A DNA stretch of 64,000 bases, from positions 13,812-77,811 of the forward strand of contig NZ_AZDP01000118.1 in assembly GCF_001435525.1 (NCBI RefSeq), given 5' to 3'. Both the position numbers and the translations under genes were made by a program. This DNA comes from Levilactobacillus koreensis JCM 16448 (GTDB lineage: Bacteria; Bacillota; Bacilli; Lactobacillales; Lactobacillaceae). Below are positions 36,877 to 44,498 of this stretch, one piece after another; position 1 is the stretch's first letter; the number at the start of each line of letters is the position of its first letter. The notes under the pieces were generated by a model. The model did not search any database, was not told the DNA's origin, and worked only from the letters and a program-made list of their open reading frames with translations.

Positions 36877-36939
36877 TGATAATTAGAATTCGATTAGACT
36901 AATTATCATAGTTTAATTATTTTTAGGTGAATTGTCAAG
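36877..36939 (-). promoter_or_regulatory. Promoter and palindromic operator of the amino-acid permease
   Basis: On the minus strand TTGACA, a 17-base spacer and TAAACT form a promoter. Two bases after the -10 begins a perfect 10-base inverted repeat (TGATAATTAG at 36877-36886 and its complement at 36899-36908, 12-base spacer). The palindrome therefore covers the transcription start, the usual place for a repressor operator. The regulator is unknown. Confidence 0.7.
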
Positions 36940-37084
36940 GGTAAAGTGGCTTGAAAACGCATACTGCTGGGATTGTTGGGTTCCAAAAACTAACATAGCA
37001 TAACCTGTACACCGACTTTAATCAGTTGCGACCTGTTTTAAGGTATCACGACCAGTTAGGGTCGACTTACCCTTGGACAGCAAA

Positions 37085-37120
37085 AGGTACCTGACCGTTC
37101 ATATCAACGGTCAAGTACCT
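37085..37120. terminator. Strong hairpin between permease and DsrE-like gene
   Basis: AGGTAC/GTACCT outer arms and TGACCGTT/AACGGTCA inner arms around a 6-base loop form a long stem. CTCTTATTTTTG follows on the plus strand and TTTTGC on the minus strand. No gene ends here on either strand, so its role is unclear; the rest of the gap 36940-37290 shows no gene. Confidence 0.6.
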
Positions 37121-37335
37121 CCTCTTATTTTTGTCATGATTACAGTGATTCTGCTAATCCACTCAAGTATCGGCACGTCCCTCCTCAATATCAAGGTACG
37201 TAGAATCCCACATCACAACGAACGCCATTTGTGCCCACTGACCAAGCCATTCAGGGACTTAACCAAAATCATTTCAGTGTCCCCACCCGAGCAGATATGA
37301 TACGATTGGTGAAAAGCCGAAAGAAGATGAGACCG

Positions 37336-37656
37336 ATGAAGTTAGGCGTTATTTTGGAAAGCAAGGATCCGGAAACGGTATGGAACGCGCTGCGCTTTGG
37401 TGTTGCCGGATTAGAAGCTGGTCACGCTGTCCACTTATTTCTGATGGGCGGTGGCGTCGAGCTGGCCACCGCGGGGAATGCTCGTTACGATGTGACTGGC
37501 GAATTGACTCGTTTCGAAACCGCTGGCGGCACCGTTCTCGCCTGTGGCACCTGTCTCAAGAACCGCCATCTGCCAAGTTCTCCGGACTGCCCCGCTGGCA
37601 CCATGACCGACTGTGTTGATTTAGTCGTCTGGGCGGACAAGACCGTCACGTTTTAA
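37336..37656 (+). CDS. DsrE-family small protein
   Basis: The 106-residue protein has KLGVILESKDPETVWNALRFGVAG, then GHAVHLFLMGGGVEL and GGTVLACGTCLKNR, and ends in DLVVWADKTVTF. This is the DsrE/DsrF-like fold, a small sulfur-carrier or sulfurtransferase-related family with a conserved cysteine; here CGTC lies near residue 71. I chose the ATG at 37336; ATGs at 37327 and further upstream are possible. A candidate -10 (TATGAT, 37296-37301) precedes it. It stands alone, and the role is unknown. Confidence 0.75.
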   Translation: MKLGVILESKDPETVWNALRFGVAGLEAGHAVHLFLMGGGVELATAGNARYDVTGELTRFETAGGTVLACGTCLKNRHLPSSPDCPAGTMTDCVDLVVWADKTVTF

Positions 37657-37746
37657 AAAAAATTCAAAATCCCGCTACGCCTAATTCTGGCCTGGATTCT
37701 GGCGGTCATTTTCAGTGAGAATTCTTGCTGATTTTTAATTTTGTTA

Positions 37747-37774
37747 TTTACATCTGGTCAAAACGTGCTAGGAT
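37747..37774 (+). promoter_or_regulatory. Promoter of the asnA T-box transcript
   Basis: TTTACA (37747-37752), a 16-base spacer and TAGGAT (37769-37774) lie just upstream of the T-box leader. Between 37657 and 37746 I see nothing else. Confidence 0.55.
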
Positions 37775-37789
37775 TAATCCCATAAGATA

Positions 37790-38064
37790 AAAAACGGAGG
37801 AAAGAGGAGTACGTTAAGTCGACCTGTCAGTGAGTTGGGAGTTAGTGCAAACCCAATCAGTGTTCGTCTTAGCCGAAAAACACTTTCTTAGTTGCTACCT
37901 GAAATGACATTGTCAGAGTAGGCGTGGCCGTTAACCGGTACGTTACCATCGGTGGAGTATGTTAGTACTCTATTTTTAAGCTGGTCTATACTGCAGATAG
38001 ACAACTTGGGTGGTACCGCGAGAGTTTCTCGTCCCTTGATTTTCGGGATGAGAGACTCTTTTTA
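37790..38064 (+). promoter_or_regulatory. T-box riboswitch controlling asnA
   Basis: The leader holds the invariant T-box sequence TTGGGTGGTACCGCG at 38006-38020, which pairs with the free CCA end of uncharged tRNA in the antiterminator. It is followed by a strong terminator (38021-38058 and T-run). Upstream is a long stem I region starting near the GGAGGAAAGAGGAGTA element. A possible specifier is AAC at 37879-37881, an asparagine codon, which agrees with asnA downstream. Low asparaginyl-tRNA charging would allow readthrough. Confidence 0.92.
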
Positions 38065-38099
38065 TTTTATCCAAACACAACCCAAAGGAGATTATGACC

Positions 38100-39107
38100 A
38101 TGCATTTAATTATTCCAAAGGACTACGATCCAAAATTATCCGTTAAAGAAACGCAAGCCGCTATTCGCTACATTCGAGAGACCTTCCAAGAAGAATTCGG
38201 GAAGCAACTGAACCTCTCCCGACTGTCCGCACCGATGTTTGTCGCAAAATCGACCGGGCTCAACGACAACTTGAACGGTGTGGAAAAACCCGTTTCATTT
38301 ACCATGGCCGACATGGGCGACGAAACGATTGAAATCGTCCACTCCCTGGCAAAATGGAAGCGCGTGGCGTTGAAGCGTTACGGGTTCGACATGCACGAAG
38401 GCCTCTACACCAACATGAACGCCATTCGAAAGGACGAAGACCTCGACAACTACCACTCCGCCTACGTCGACCAATGGGACTGGGAAAAAATCATCGGTAA
38501 GGACGAACGGACCATCGACACATTGAAGGCCACCGTTCGGACCATCTTCAAGGTCATTAAGCACATGGAACACGAAGTTTGGTACAAGTTCCCCCAAGCG
38601 GTTCACCATTTACCAGACGAAATCCACTTTGTCACCACGCAAGAACTCGAAGATATGTACCCAACGATGACGCCGAAGGAACGGGAAAACGCCATTACTA
38701 AGAAACTCGGCTGTGTCTTCCTGATGAAGATCGGTGGCGCACTGAAGAGTGGTAAGCGTCACGATGGCCGAGCCCCTGACTATGACGACTGGGAAATGAA
38801 CGGGGACATCTTGTTCTGGTACGAACCATTGAACCAGTCGATGGAAATCTCCAGCATGGGAATCCGGGTCGATGCCGATTCCATGTTAAAGCAACTGAAG
38901 ATTGCCCACGCCGAAGACCGGCTGAGCTTGCCCTACCACAAGATGATCATGAACGAAGACTTACCGTTCACGATTGGTGGCGGGATTGGTCAATCTCGGC
39001 TCTGCATGTTGTTATTAGGCAAGGCGCACGTCGGCGAAGTCCAAGCCGCCCTATGGCCCCAAGAAATGATCGACAAGTGTGAGGCGGGGAACATTCACTT
39101 GCTGTAA
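38100..39107 (+). CDS. asnA: Aspartate--ammonia ligase (asparagine synthetase A)
   Basis: AsnA makes asparagine from aspartate, ammonia and ATP in the cytosol. It is a class II aminoacyl-tRNA-synthetase-like enzyme. The 335-residue protein shows [22 protein letters not shown] near 38, [17 protein letters not shown] near 82, [11 protein letters not shown] near 122 and a C-terminal [17 protein letters not shown]-site motif. I chose the ATG at 38100, 9 bases after GGAG; the ATG at 38094 is only 3 bases from it. It is monocistronic and under T-box control. Confidence 0.97.
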   Translation: MHLIIPKDYDPKLSVKETQAAIRYIRETFQEEFGKQLNLSRLSAPMFVAKSTGLNDNLNGVEKPVSFTMADMGDETIEIVHSLAKWKRVALKRYGFDMHEGLYTNMNAIRKDEDLDNYHSAYVDQWDWEKIIGKDERTIDTLKATVRTIFKVIKHMEHEVWYKFPQAVHHLPDEIHFVTTQELEDMYPTMTPKERENAITKKLGCVFLMKIGGALKSGKRHDGRAPDYDDWEMNGDILFWYEPLNQSMEISSMGIRVDADSMLKQLKIAHAEDRLSLPYHKMIMNEDLPFTIGGGIGQSRLCMLLLGKAHVGEVQAALWPQEMIDKCEAGNIHLL

Positions 39108-39146
39108 GCTACGGTGTGTTCCTTAACTGACTAGTTATATAGAAGA

Positions 39147-39194
39147 AAGTGCTACTCACTAAACCGAATTTTGTCGGTTGGGTGGGTAGCACTT
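39147..39194. terminator. Bidirectional terminator after asnA
   Basis: AAGTGCTAC/GTAGCACTT arms (39147-39155 and 39186-39194) with a partly paired loop are followed by TTTTTG on the plus strand. The minus strand has TTTCTTC after the stem, so it may also end the 65-residue gene whose stop lies at 39199. Confidence 0.8.
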
Positions 39195-39198
39195 TTTG

Positions 39199-39396
39199 TT
39201 AGTTATTTAGAAAATAGGTGATGATGACTGGGACAATGATACCGATAATGGTGATTTCTAGCCCGACTAGCCATTGGAAATTCTTAATTAACCTGGTACT
39301 GATTCTGTTTTCAACCCAATTCTGCGTTGGAAGTCGATCAACGTGAGCAGTTAGGTGGTCCACAGACTTGGTTAGATGATCGATATTACTTTCCAT
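39199..39396 (-). CDS. Small membrane protein, 65 residues, unknown
   Basis: The N-terminal half has a repeating DHLT/DHL pattern (NIDHLTKSVDHLTAHVDRL), a likely short coiled coil. The C-terminal 25 residues are one membrane segment (LVGLEITIIGIIVPVIITYFLNN). This layout resembles small phage XhlA-like or toxin-like membrane peptides, but I do not recognise a specific family. AGGGA lies close to the ATG at 39396. Its C-terminus resembles that of the 37-residue frame upstream (VVIPLILSYL), which suggests the two are related. Confidence 0.55.
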   Translation of the reverse strand: MESNIDHLTKSVDHLTAHVDRLPTQNWVENRISTRLIKNFQWLVGLEITIIGIIVPVIITYFLNN

Positions 39397-39490
39397 CTTT
39401 CCCTAATTTACGTCATTCATCACTGTTGCCTTCCTACTTTTTGAAGATACTCGACTCTGGCGTACGATTTTTAACCTGTCTGCTAAATCT

Positions 39491-39604
39491 TCAAATTTGA
39501 CTCAAATAACTCAGAATCAGCGGAATCACCACACCTAATACCGCCGCAATTTCTGCCAGTCGTTCGACGTCAATTGAAGACGCCTTGTGTGTGTCTTGAT
39601 GCAT
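39491..39604 (-). CDS. Tiny membrane peptide, 37 residues
   Basis: An ATG at 39604 preceded by GAGGTGAG opens a 37-codon frame. It has a polar start (HQDTHKASSIDVERLAEI) and a hydrophobic end (AAVLGVVIPLILSYLSQI), so it would be a single-span membrane peptide. Its C-terminus resembles the neighbouring 65-residue protein. It lies 230 bases downstream of the DUF4065 gene on the same strand. Its good ribosome binding site and helix pattern support it; its function is unknown, and a toxin is one possibility. Confidence 0.5.
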   Translation of the reverse strand: MHQDTHKASSIDVERLAEIAAVLGVVIPLILSYLSQI

Positions 39605-39834
39605 ATGACTCACCTCACTTACGATTACCTATATTTAAGACCGAGGGCACTCCTGCCGACGACCGCATAAAGGTTGCTGCAACGTCGCGTGCCATTGATT
39701 CGTCTCTTAGTCGATCCGTTCTTACCTTTAGGATAACGCAGAGTGGCACCGACTGGGTGACTAAGGACTTGGCTATCAACCACGTGATAATAAAATCTCT
39801 AGCTTTTTCTAGCCCCCGGGCCTCCCAGCCAATT

Positions 39835-40296
39835 TCAATTCACCACATTCTCGCGAAAATACGTGGTAATCATATCTAAATCTAAGGCCTCCCCGCGGGG
39901 GGTCTGTTGCCACGGATCATCTCGCCGTACCCGCCACATCAGCTGCATGGCCGACAAGTCCCCTAGGTTCTGCCAAACACCTTCCAAAACGGACGTGAAC
40001 GGCTCACAGGTCGCCAACGCATCATAGTCGGTCAATGTCCGTTCAGTTAGATAGCCGACGATGCCACGAACCCCCGGATACTGGGCGGTCAACCGCCCGA
40101 GTTCCACGCCCCGTTTGCCGGCAATCAACTTGTCTGTGAAGGCGCTCACCCCATAAACGGCCAAACAGGTGCCCTGAATATAGTAGAGTAGCTGGGCAGC
40201 CCGCGCACGATTCAGTTCATCGGCCTCCTGGGTGACCATTTGCTGGTGACTTTTGACGCGTAACCAATTGGTGATTTTGAACAGATCGTCATTCAT
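39835..40296 (-). CDS. Panacea/SocA-type (DUF4065) antitoxin-domain protein
   Basis: The 153-residue protein has the DUF4065 pattern. AAQLLYYIQGTCLAVYGVSAF near residues 34-54 corresponds to the family's LQKLLYYAQGW block. GVELGRL follows, and it ends with LSAMQLMWRVRRDDPWQQTPRGE, the conserved RxDPW block. The Panacea domain neutralises many unrelated toxins in two-gene systems and occurs in SocA, the adaptor antitoxin. No known toxin gene abuts it here; the nearest same-strand candidates are the two small membrane peptides downstream. Its promoter resembles that of the neighbouring Phd/RelE pair. Confidence 0.82.
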   Translation of the reverse strand: MNDDLFKITNWLRVKSHQQMVTQEADELNRARAAQLLYYIQGTCLAVYGVSAFTDKLIAGKRGVELGRLTAQYPGVRGIVGYLTERTLTDYDALATCEPFTSVLEGVWQNLGDLSAMQLMWRVRRDDPWQQTPRGEALDLDMITTYFRENVVN

Positions 40297-40326
40297 TGAT
40301 TGTCCCCCATTCGGTAGCTATTTAAT

Positions 40327-40410
40327 CCAACTATACCTACTCGACCAGCCAGAGGCAATGGCAACCGTATGGACCCCATTAGTCGTCAAACGACTGTACA
40401 AGAAAAGGGA
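40327..40410 (-). promoter_or_regulatory. Promoter of the DUF4065 gene, homologous to the toxin-antitoxin promoter
   Basis: The minus strand has a -10 box TATAGT (40330-40335) and a weak -35 (TTGCCT) 17 bases upstream, 34 bases before the start codon. The block aligns without gaps to 41132-41215, with long identical runs at the -10 and at CAAACGACTG (40387-40396). The left copy contains a perfect AGTCGT/ACGACT hairpin. Confidence 0.6.
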
Positions 40411-40432
40411 CCACGGAATGTATTGTGTCCCT
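40406..40432 (-). terminator. Terminator of the Phd/RelE operon
   Basis: AGGGAC/GTCCCT arms (40406-40411 and 40427-40432) are followed on the minus strand by TTTTCTTG. It lies 66 bases after the toxin stop. Confidence 0.6.
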
Positions 40433-40497
40433 ACGCTTACCTACAAATCTATGCCGCTAAAATGTACACCCAACCTTGTCCTTTTAGTTGAATCGTG

Positions 40498-40851
40498 TTA
40501 ACTTTGAAAGCCATCTAGTCTATCCTGAACATTTAACCATTCTTTGAATATCTTCATCATATCTTGTTTGTGTGAAAAAAGACGCTGCAGGCTTACAACC
40601 CTTTCACTACTATTGACGGTATAGAAAATAACATTTCGTGGCAAGATTAGCCGATAATATATCAGCATTAAGGACGTCAATTCCTGAATCACTAAACCCT
40701 GATTAGGAAACTCAGCTAGTAGTTGATAAGCATCAACAATTACCTGAAGACTCTTCTTCGCAACTTCAGCTGAGAAATACTGCGTTAAATAGTCATTTAA
40801 GTTCTCCAAGTCTCGAACTATATCCATTGAAATTTGCAGATTGTATTTCAT
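40498..40851 (-). CDS. RelE/ParE-family toxin
   Basis: The 117-residue protein has the RelE/ParE layout: an N-terminal helical pair (MDIVRDLENLNDYLTQYFSAEVAKKSLQ split over two helices) and a beta-sheet part with LMLIYYRLILPRNVIFYTVNSSERVVSLQRLFSHKQDM, whose basic and aromatic residues match the toxin C-terminus. RelE toxins cleave ribosome-bound mRNA; ParE toxins poison gyrase. Which applies here cannot be told. Its start overlaps the antitoxin stop by 4 bases, as is typical for such pairs. Confidence 0.85.
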   Translation of the reverse strand: MKYNLQISMDIVRDLENLNDYLTQYFSAEVAKKSLQVIVDAYQLLAEFPNQGLVIQELTSLMLIYYRLILPRNVIFYTVNSSERVVSLQRLFSHKQDMMKIFKEWLNVQDRLDGFQS

Positions 40852-41099
40852 TTAAGTCCAAATTTCTTTTTGACATCTTCGTTGGAGATATACCCACTCT
40901 CAGTCGCATGAACCATATCTCGTTTGATGTCCTCTAATATTTCTTTCTTTTTAAGTTCAATATAGTCATTATATTCTGCCAGTCCAATAACCGCATACTT
41001 GTTTTGCTCGCTATCAGTGAGAATTATGGGGTTCCGTGGTCTAACCTCTTTTAACAGGCTGTCCAGATCCTGTGCGCTATTTGTTTCTGCATTCATCAT
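40848..41099 (-). CDS. Phd/YefM-like antitoxin
   Basis: The 83-residue protein has NPIILTDSEQNKYAVIGLAEYNDYIEL, the Phd/YefM DNA-binding fold pattern, and a C-terminal charged tail that would wrap the toxin. Together with the gene downstream it forms a type II toxin-antitoxin operon and likely represses its own promoter. GGTGAGAG precedes the ATG at 41099; the next codon is also ATG. Confidence 0.85.
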   Translation of the reverse strand: MMNAETNSAQDLDSLLKEVRPRNPIILTDSEQNKYAVIGLAEYNDYIELKKKEILEDIKRDMVHATESGYISNEDVKKKFGLK

Positions 41100-41131
41100 A
41101 AACTCTCACCAGCTTCTTATTTGGGAATGGA

Positions 41132-41215
41132 CCAACTATAACAGTCTCAGAGGTCACATACAACCACAACCGCACCGACCCCCTCACTCATCAAACGACT
41201 GGACAACAAAGGGCG
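41132..41215 (-). promoter_or_regulatory. Promoter of the Phd/RelE toxin-antitoxin operon
   Basis: On the minus strand TTGTAT (41158-41163), a 17-base spacer and TATAGT (41135-41140) form a promoter 36 bases before the antitoxin start. The block is homologous to the DUF4065 promoter block at 40327-40410. Confidence 0.6.
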
Positions 41216-41236
41216 CTCACCCCTCAGCAAGCGCCC
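41211..41236 (-). terminator. Terminator of the trkH-trkA operon
   Basis: GGGCGCT/AGCGCCC arms (41211-41217 and 41230-41236) are followed on the minus strand by TTTGTTG, 16 bases after the trkA stop. Confidence 0.8.
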
Positions 41237-41251
41237 CTATTTCTAATTCAA

Positions 41252-41920
41252 TTACTTCTTCAAAGACTCATCTAAAGCTTCAACGCTCTTAATCGGCCCA
41301 ACCACCGTCAACACATCATGAAGCTGGACGATAGCGGATGGTTGTGGCGAAATGTTGATCTTGCCATCATGCTGAATGGCAATGACGGTCAGGTCGAAAC
41401 GTTGCCGTAGGTTCAGGGCAATCAGGTCCTGGTTCACGAAGTTCGGGTCAGTAATAACCACCTCGGCAAGCGTGTACTCGTCACTAAGGTCGATGAAGTT
41501 CAGAATGTGATTGGACAACAATTTGCGCACGATGCCGTGCCCCATATCACGCTCGGGGAAGGTCACTTGATCGGCCCCGACCCGTTTAAGCACCCGCCCG
41601 TGGTCACTAGTTTCGGCCTTGGCAATCACCTTTTTGGCACCGAGCTCCTTGGCGAGCATGGTGGTCAAGATACTCGCCTCCATGTTGTTACCAATACCGA
41701 CGATGACGTAATCAAAGGTATCAATGTTCAACCCGCGCAAGACATCTTCATCACGGGTATCCGCAATCAGCGTCTGCGTCGCAATATCCATCATCGCGTT
41801 GACCGGTTCCTCTTTGACGTCGACCGCCAGAACATCCTGATGTGCAGACGCCAACGTTTGGACCACGCTCTGGCCGAAACGACCGAGGCCGAGGACCGCA
41901 AAACTCTTCTTCATTTTCAC
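41252..41920 (-). CDS. TrkA/KtrA-type potassium-uptake regulatory subunit
   Basis: The 222-residue protein has one RCK domain: AVLGLGRFGQSVV at residues 8-20 (nucleotide-binding GxGxxG), DVKEEPVNAMMD near 36, VIVGIGNNMEASI near 75, and a TrkA-C domain from about 140 that ends with SAIVQLHDVLTVVGP. It binds ATP/ADP or NAD and gates the membrane subunit encoded directly upstream (7-base gap). Family members respond to nucleotides and cyclic di-AMP. The length matches KtrA. Confidence 0.94.
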   Translation of the reverse strand: MKMKKSFAVLGLGRFGQSVVQTLASAHQDVLAVDVKEEPVNAMMDIATQTLIADTRDEDVLRGLNIDTFDYVIVGIGNNMEASILTTMLAKELGAKKVIAKAETSDHGRVLKRVGADQVTFPERDMGHGIVRKLLSNHILNFIDLSDEYTLAEVVITDPNFVNQDLIALNLRQRFDLTVIAIQHDGKINISPQPSAIVQLHDVLTVVGPIKSVEALDESLKK

Positions 41921-41927
41921 ATACTCC

Positions 41928-43280
41928 TTAACCGATTAAGATATTTTCTTCAGGGTACCGAATCTGGTTGACCTTGGTCTGGCGCTTCGACAACGAGTAC
42001 AGCGACGTGAAGATGCCGACCCGACCGATAAACATCAACAACATAATGACAATCTTGCCAATGACCGTTAAATGTGGTGTCAGGCCCAGGCTCAGCCCAA
42101 CTGTCCCAAACGCCGATAATACTTCAAACACGATGTATTCGAGACCAAAACCCTTAGGAATCCGTTCCGTTTGGGTCAGAATCAGCGTGGCTAAAACGAT
42201 GACGATGCTGGCCAGAAAAACCAAAAGTAGCGCGCGGCTGATGTTCGACTGACTGAATCGCCGGCGACTGAACTCCACGTCTTTTTTACCGCGGAGCTGT
42301 GCGATACTTTGGAGCATCAACACACCAAACGTCGTGGTCTTGATCCCACCGGCGGTCGACCCGGGCGTCCCCCCGACAAACATCAGAATCATCAGTAAGA
42401 AGACACTCCCGGACTGAAGGTCACTGGTCGGCAACGTAATCAGTCCCGCCGTCCGTGGTGTCACACTGAGAAATAGCGTGTTGACGGTCCGGTTGATCCA
42501 TGACGTTCCCTTGGGCAGCAACGACAGATCCTTTTCCGTAATCAACAATAGCACGAACCCCACCACGAACAGCGTCCCCGTCGTCACCAACGTCAGCTTC
42601 GAGTTCAGACTCAACCGGTGGCGTTCGTGGAACAGCAACAGGTCCCGCCAAACTAGAAAGCCCAGGCCCCCACCAATGATCAAAATAATCGTGACAATTA
42701 GCAGGTAGCTGTCGTCGCGAAAGCCCATCAAACTATCGCCGAAGACATCGAACCCGGCGTTACAAAATGACATGACAGAATGGTAGACGGACACGTACAG
42801 CCCCCGCTTCCACCCATAACGGTCGACAAAATCGAAGGCCAGCAAGATGGCACCGCCAATTTGAAAGAGCGCAGAGAGGCCAAAAACGTACTTTAAAACG
42901 CTCTTAGTGTCGCTTAAATTTTCCAGATTCAACGATTCCTTGACCATCAACTGTGTCGACAGACCAATATTACGCCGGATGATGTTGAACAGTAAAACGG
43001 CAAACGTCATGTAACCCAGCGCACCGATCTCCGATAAGATCAAAATGACGACTTGACCAAAAAAAGACCAGTGCTGCGCGGTGTTGACCACCGTGAGGCC
43101 GGTAATACAAGTTGCGGACGCCGCGGTAAACACGGTGTCGATAAATCGGGTTCCCTGCGCCCCCTGTGTGGCTGCGGGCAAGCTCAGAAAAACCGTTCCC
43201 AGCGTGATCAGGAAGATAAACCCCCAAACCATCTTTTTGGATAATGTATCAAATAACTTAGATTGTTTAATTTTTTCCAT
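41928..43280 (-). CDS. TrkH/KtrB-type potassium transporter membrane subunit
   Basis: The 450-residue membrane protein has four repeated M1-P-M2 units with selectivity-filter loops such as ASATCITGLTVV near 55, SFCNAGFDVFG near 172, TPRTAGLITLP near 285 and SAFGTVGLSLG near 395. It imports K+ with Na+ or H+ and is controlled by the RCK subunit downstream. The length is that of KtrB. The 230-base gap upstream holds the rpsI terminator; I saw no cyclic-di-AMP riboswitch there. Confidence 0.95.
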   Translation of the reverse strand: MEKIKQSKLFDTLSKKMVWGFIFLITLGTVFLSLPAATQGAQGTRFIDTVFTAASATCITGLTVVNTAQHWSFFGQVVILILSEIGALGYMTFAVLLFNIIRRNIGLSTQLMVKESLNLENLSDTKSVLKYVFGLSALFQIGGAILLAFDFVDRYGWKRGLYVSVYHSVMSFCNAGFDVFGDSLMGFRDDSYLLIVTIILIIGGGLGFLVWRDLLLFHERHRLSLNSKLTLVTTGTLFVVGFVLLLITEKDLSLLPKGTSWINRTVNTLFLSVTPRTAGLITLPTSDLQSGSVFLLMILMFVGGTPGSTAGGIKTTTFGVLMLQSIAQLRGKKDVEFSRRRFSQSNISRALLLVFLASIVIVLATLILTQTERIPKGFGLEYIVFEVLSAFGTVGLSLGLTPHLTVIGKIVIMLLMFIGRVGIFTSLYSLSKRQTKVNQIRYPEENILIG

Positions 43281-43459
43281 GATTTTCCTATCCTGTCAAA
43301 GACTTCCCATTCAGCTTAAGACAAAGCGGCAGGAAAAACAATCCCCATTTTGCACAAAGGATAGTGTGGTGAGAGGTGGATGAGAAATTGATGCGACCGG
43401 TACTTGGCCTTTAAAACGAATCTGATCACGTCCATCTTCACATTTTGCCCCAAACAAAA

Positions 43460-43488
43460 AATCCCCACCAATAACTTGGTGAGGATTT
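43460..43488 (-). terminator. Terminator of rplM-rpsI
   Basis: AATCCYCACCAA/TTGGTGGGGATT arms around a 5-base loop are followed on the minus strand by a T-run (43455-43459). It begins about 20 bases after the rpsI stop. Confidence 0.85.
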
Positions 43489-43510
43489 CCAAATCGAAAA
43501 TATCGAAATA

Positions 43511-43903
43511 TTAACGCTTTGAGAATTGTGAAGCTTTACGGGCCTTCTTGAGACCTGGCTTCTTACGTTCCTTCATCCGAGCGTCACGGGTCAAAAGACC
43601 TGCACGCTTAAGCGGACCACGGAAGTCTGGGTCTACTTCGAGCAATGCCCGAGCAATCCCATGACGAGTTGCGCCGGCTTGGCCGGAGAAACCGCCACCA
43701 TGGACAGTAACTAATGCATCGTAGTTACCGAGAGTTTCCGTAACGTTGAATGGTTGTAAGACGACTTCACGAATACTTGCAAATGGAATGTAGTCTTCGA
43801 TTGCCTTCTTGTTCATAACAATTTTACCTGAGCCGGGTACTAAACGTACACGAGCAGAAGAGTTTTTACGACGGCCAGTGCCGCGATATTGAACTTGTGC
43901 CAA
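43511..43903 (-). CDS. rpsI: 30S ribosomal protein S9
   Basis: The 130-residue protein begins [18 protein letters not shown] and ends in [12 protein letters not shown], the conserved S9 tail that reaches the P-site tRNA. It follows rplM after 13 bases, the usual pair. Confidence 0.98.
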   Translation of the reverse strand: MAQVQYRGTGRRKNSSARVRLVPGSGKIVMNKKAIEDYIPFASIREVVLQPFNVTETLGNYDALVTVHGGGFSGQAGATRHGIARALLEVDPDFRGPLKRAGLLTRDARMKERKKPGLKKARKASQFSKR

Positions 43904-43916
43904 TTTGGTTTCCTCC

Positions 43917-44360
43917 TTAGATTAGGTTAGTAATGTCTAATACTTCTGGCTTTTGTGCTTCGTGCTTGTGGTCTGCACCAGCGTACACGTGAAGCTTCAA
44001 TGCCATTTGGTGACCTAAGGAGTTCTTAGGGAGCATACCTTGTACAGAAGTTTCGATCAACTTTTCTGGGTTTTGATCCCGGAAGTTACCAGCAGTCCGT
44101 GACTTCAAGCCACCGGCGAAACCGGTATGGTGGTAATAAATCTTGTCGGTTGCCTTACGGCCGGTTAAACCAACCTTAGCAGCGTTGATGACGATTACGT
44201 TGTCACCAGTGTCCACGTTAGGCGTGAACGTTGGCTTGTTCTTACCGCGTAATACGGAAGCAACGACTGAAGCAAGACGACCTAAGCTAACATCAGTTGC
44301 GTCCACGATGTACCATTTGCGGTCAACATCGTTTGGTTTTGCAATATAAGTTGTACGCAC
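43917..44360 (-). CDS. rplM: 50S ribosomal protein L13
   Basis: L13 is an early assembly protein of the large subunit. The 147-residue protein begins [20 protein letters not shown] and contains [22 protein letters not shown]-type C-terminal residues. I chose the GTG at 44360, 6 bases after GGAGGA; the frame is open to 44465 but those extra 35 residues are not part of L13. Confidence 0.98.
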   Translation of the reverse strand: MRTTYIAKPNDVDRKWYIVDATDVSLGRLASVVASVLRGKNKPTFTPNVDTGDNVIVINAAKVGLTGRKATDKIYYHHTGFAGGLKSRTAGNFRDQNPEKLIETSVQGMLPKNSLGHQMALKLHVYAGADHKHEAQKPEVLDITNLI

Positions 44361-44444
44361 GTTAAATTCCTCCATAAATCTGTGTTTGTCTGACACCAAG
44401 TAAACTTTCCGGGGCTTATCGTGGGGCAAACAATACCAACAACC

Positions 44445-44473
44445 ATAATACAAAGTTTTTCCCATAAAGTCAA
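44445..44473 (-). promoter_or_regulatory. Promoter of rplM-rpsI
   Basis: On the minus strand TTGACT (44468-44473), a 17-base spacer and TATTAT (44445-44450) form a strong promoter. The leader of about 75 bases before rplM could hold the L13-leader RNA structure known from Firmicutes, but I could not confirm a fold. Confidence 0.75.
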
Positions 44474-44498
44474 TGATTGTTTGTCCCCCTAACGAAAT

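Noticed and set aside
37231-37335. Longer N-terminus for the DsrE-like protein
   Set aside because: The added residues lie over the candidate promoter and are not part of the DsrE fold.
40253-40501. 82-codon plus-strand frame across the DUF4065 promoter
   Set aside because: It overlaps a promoter and a terminator and shows no protein features.
43281-43459. Cyclic-di-AMP riboswitch before the potassium transporter
   Set aside because: The gap is short, partly taken by the rpsI terminator, and I saw none of the conserved riboswitch elements.
44361-44465. N-terminal extension of L13
   Set aside because: The extension covers the leader and the ribosome binding site; the GTG at 44360 gives the normal L13 protein.
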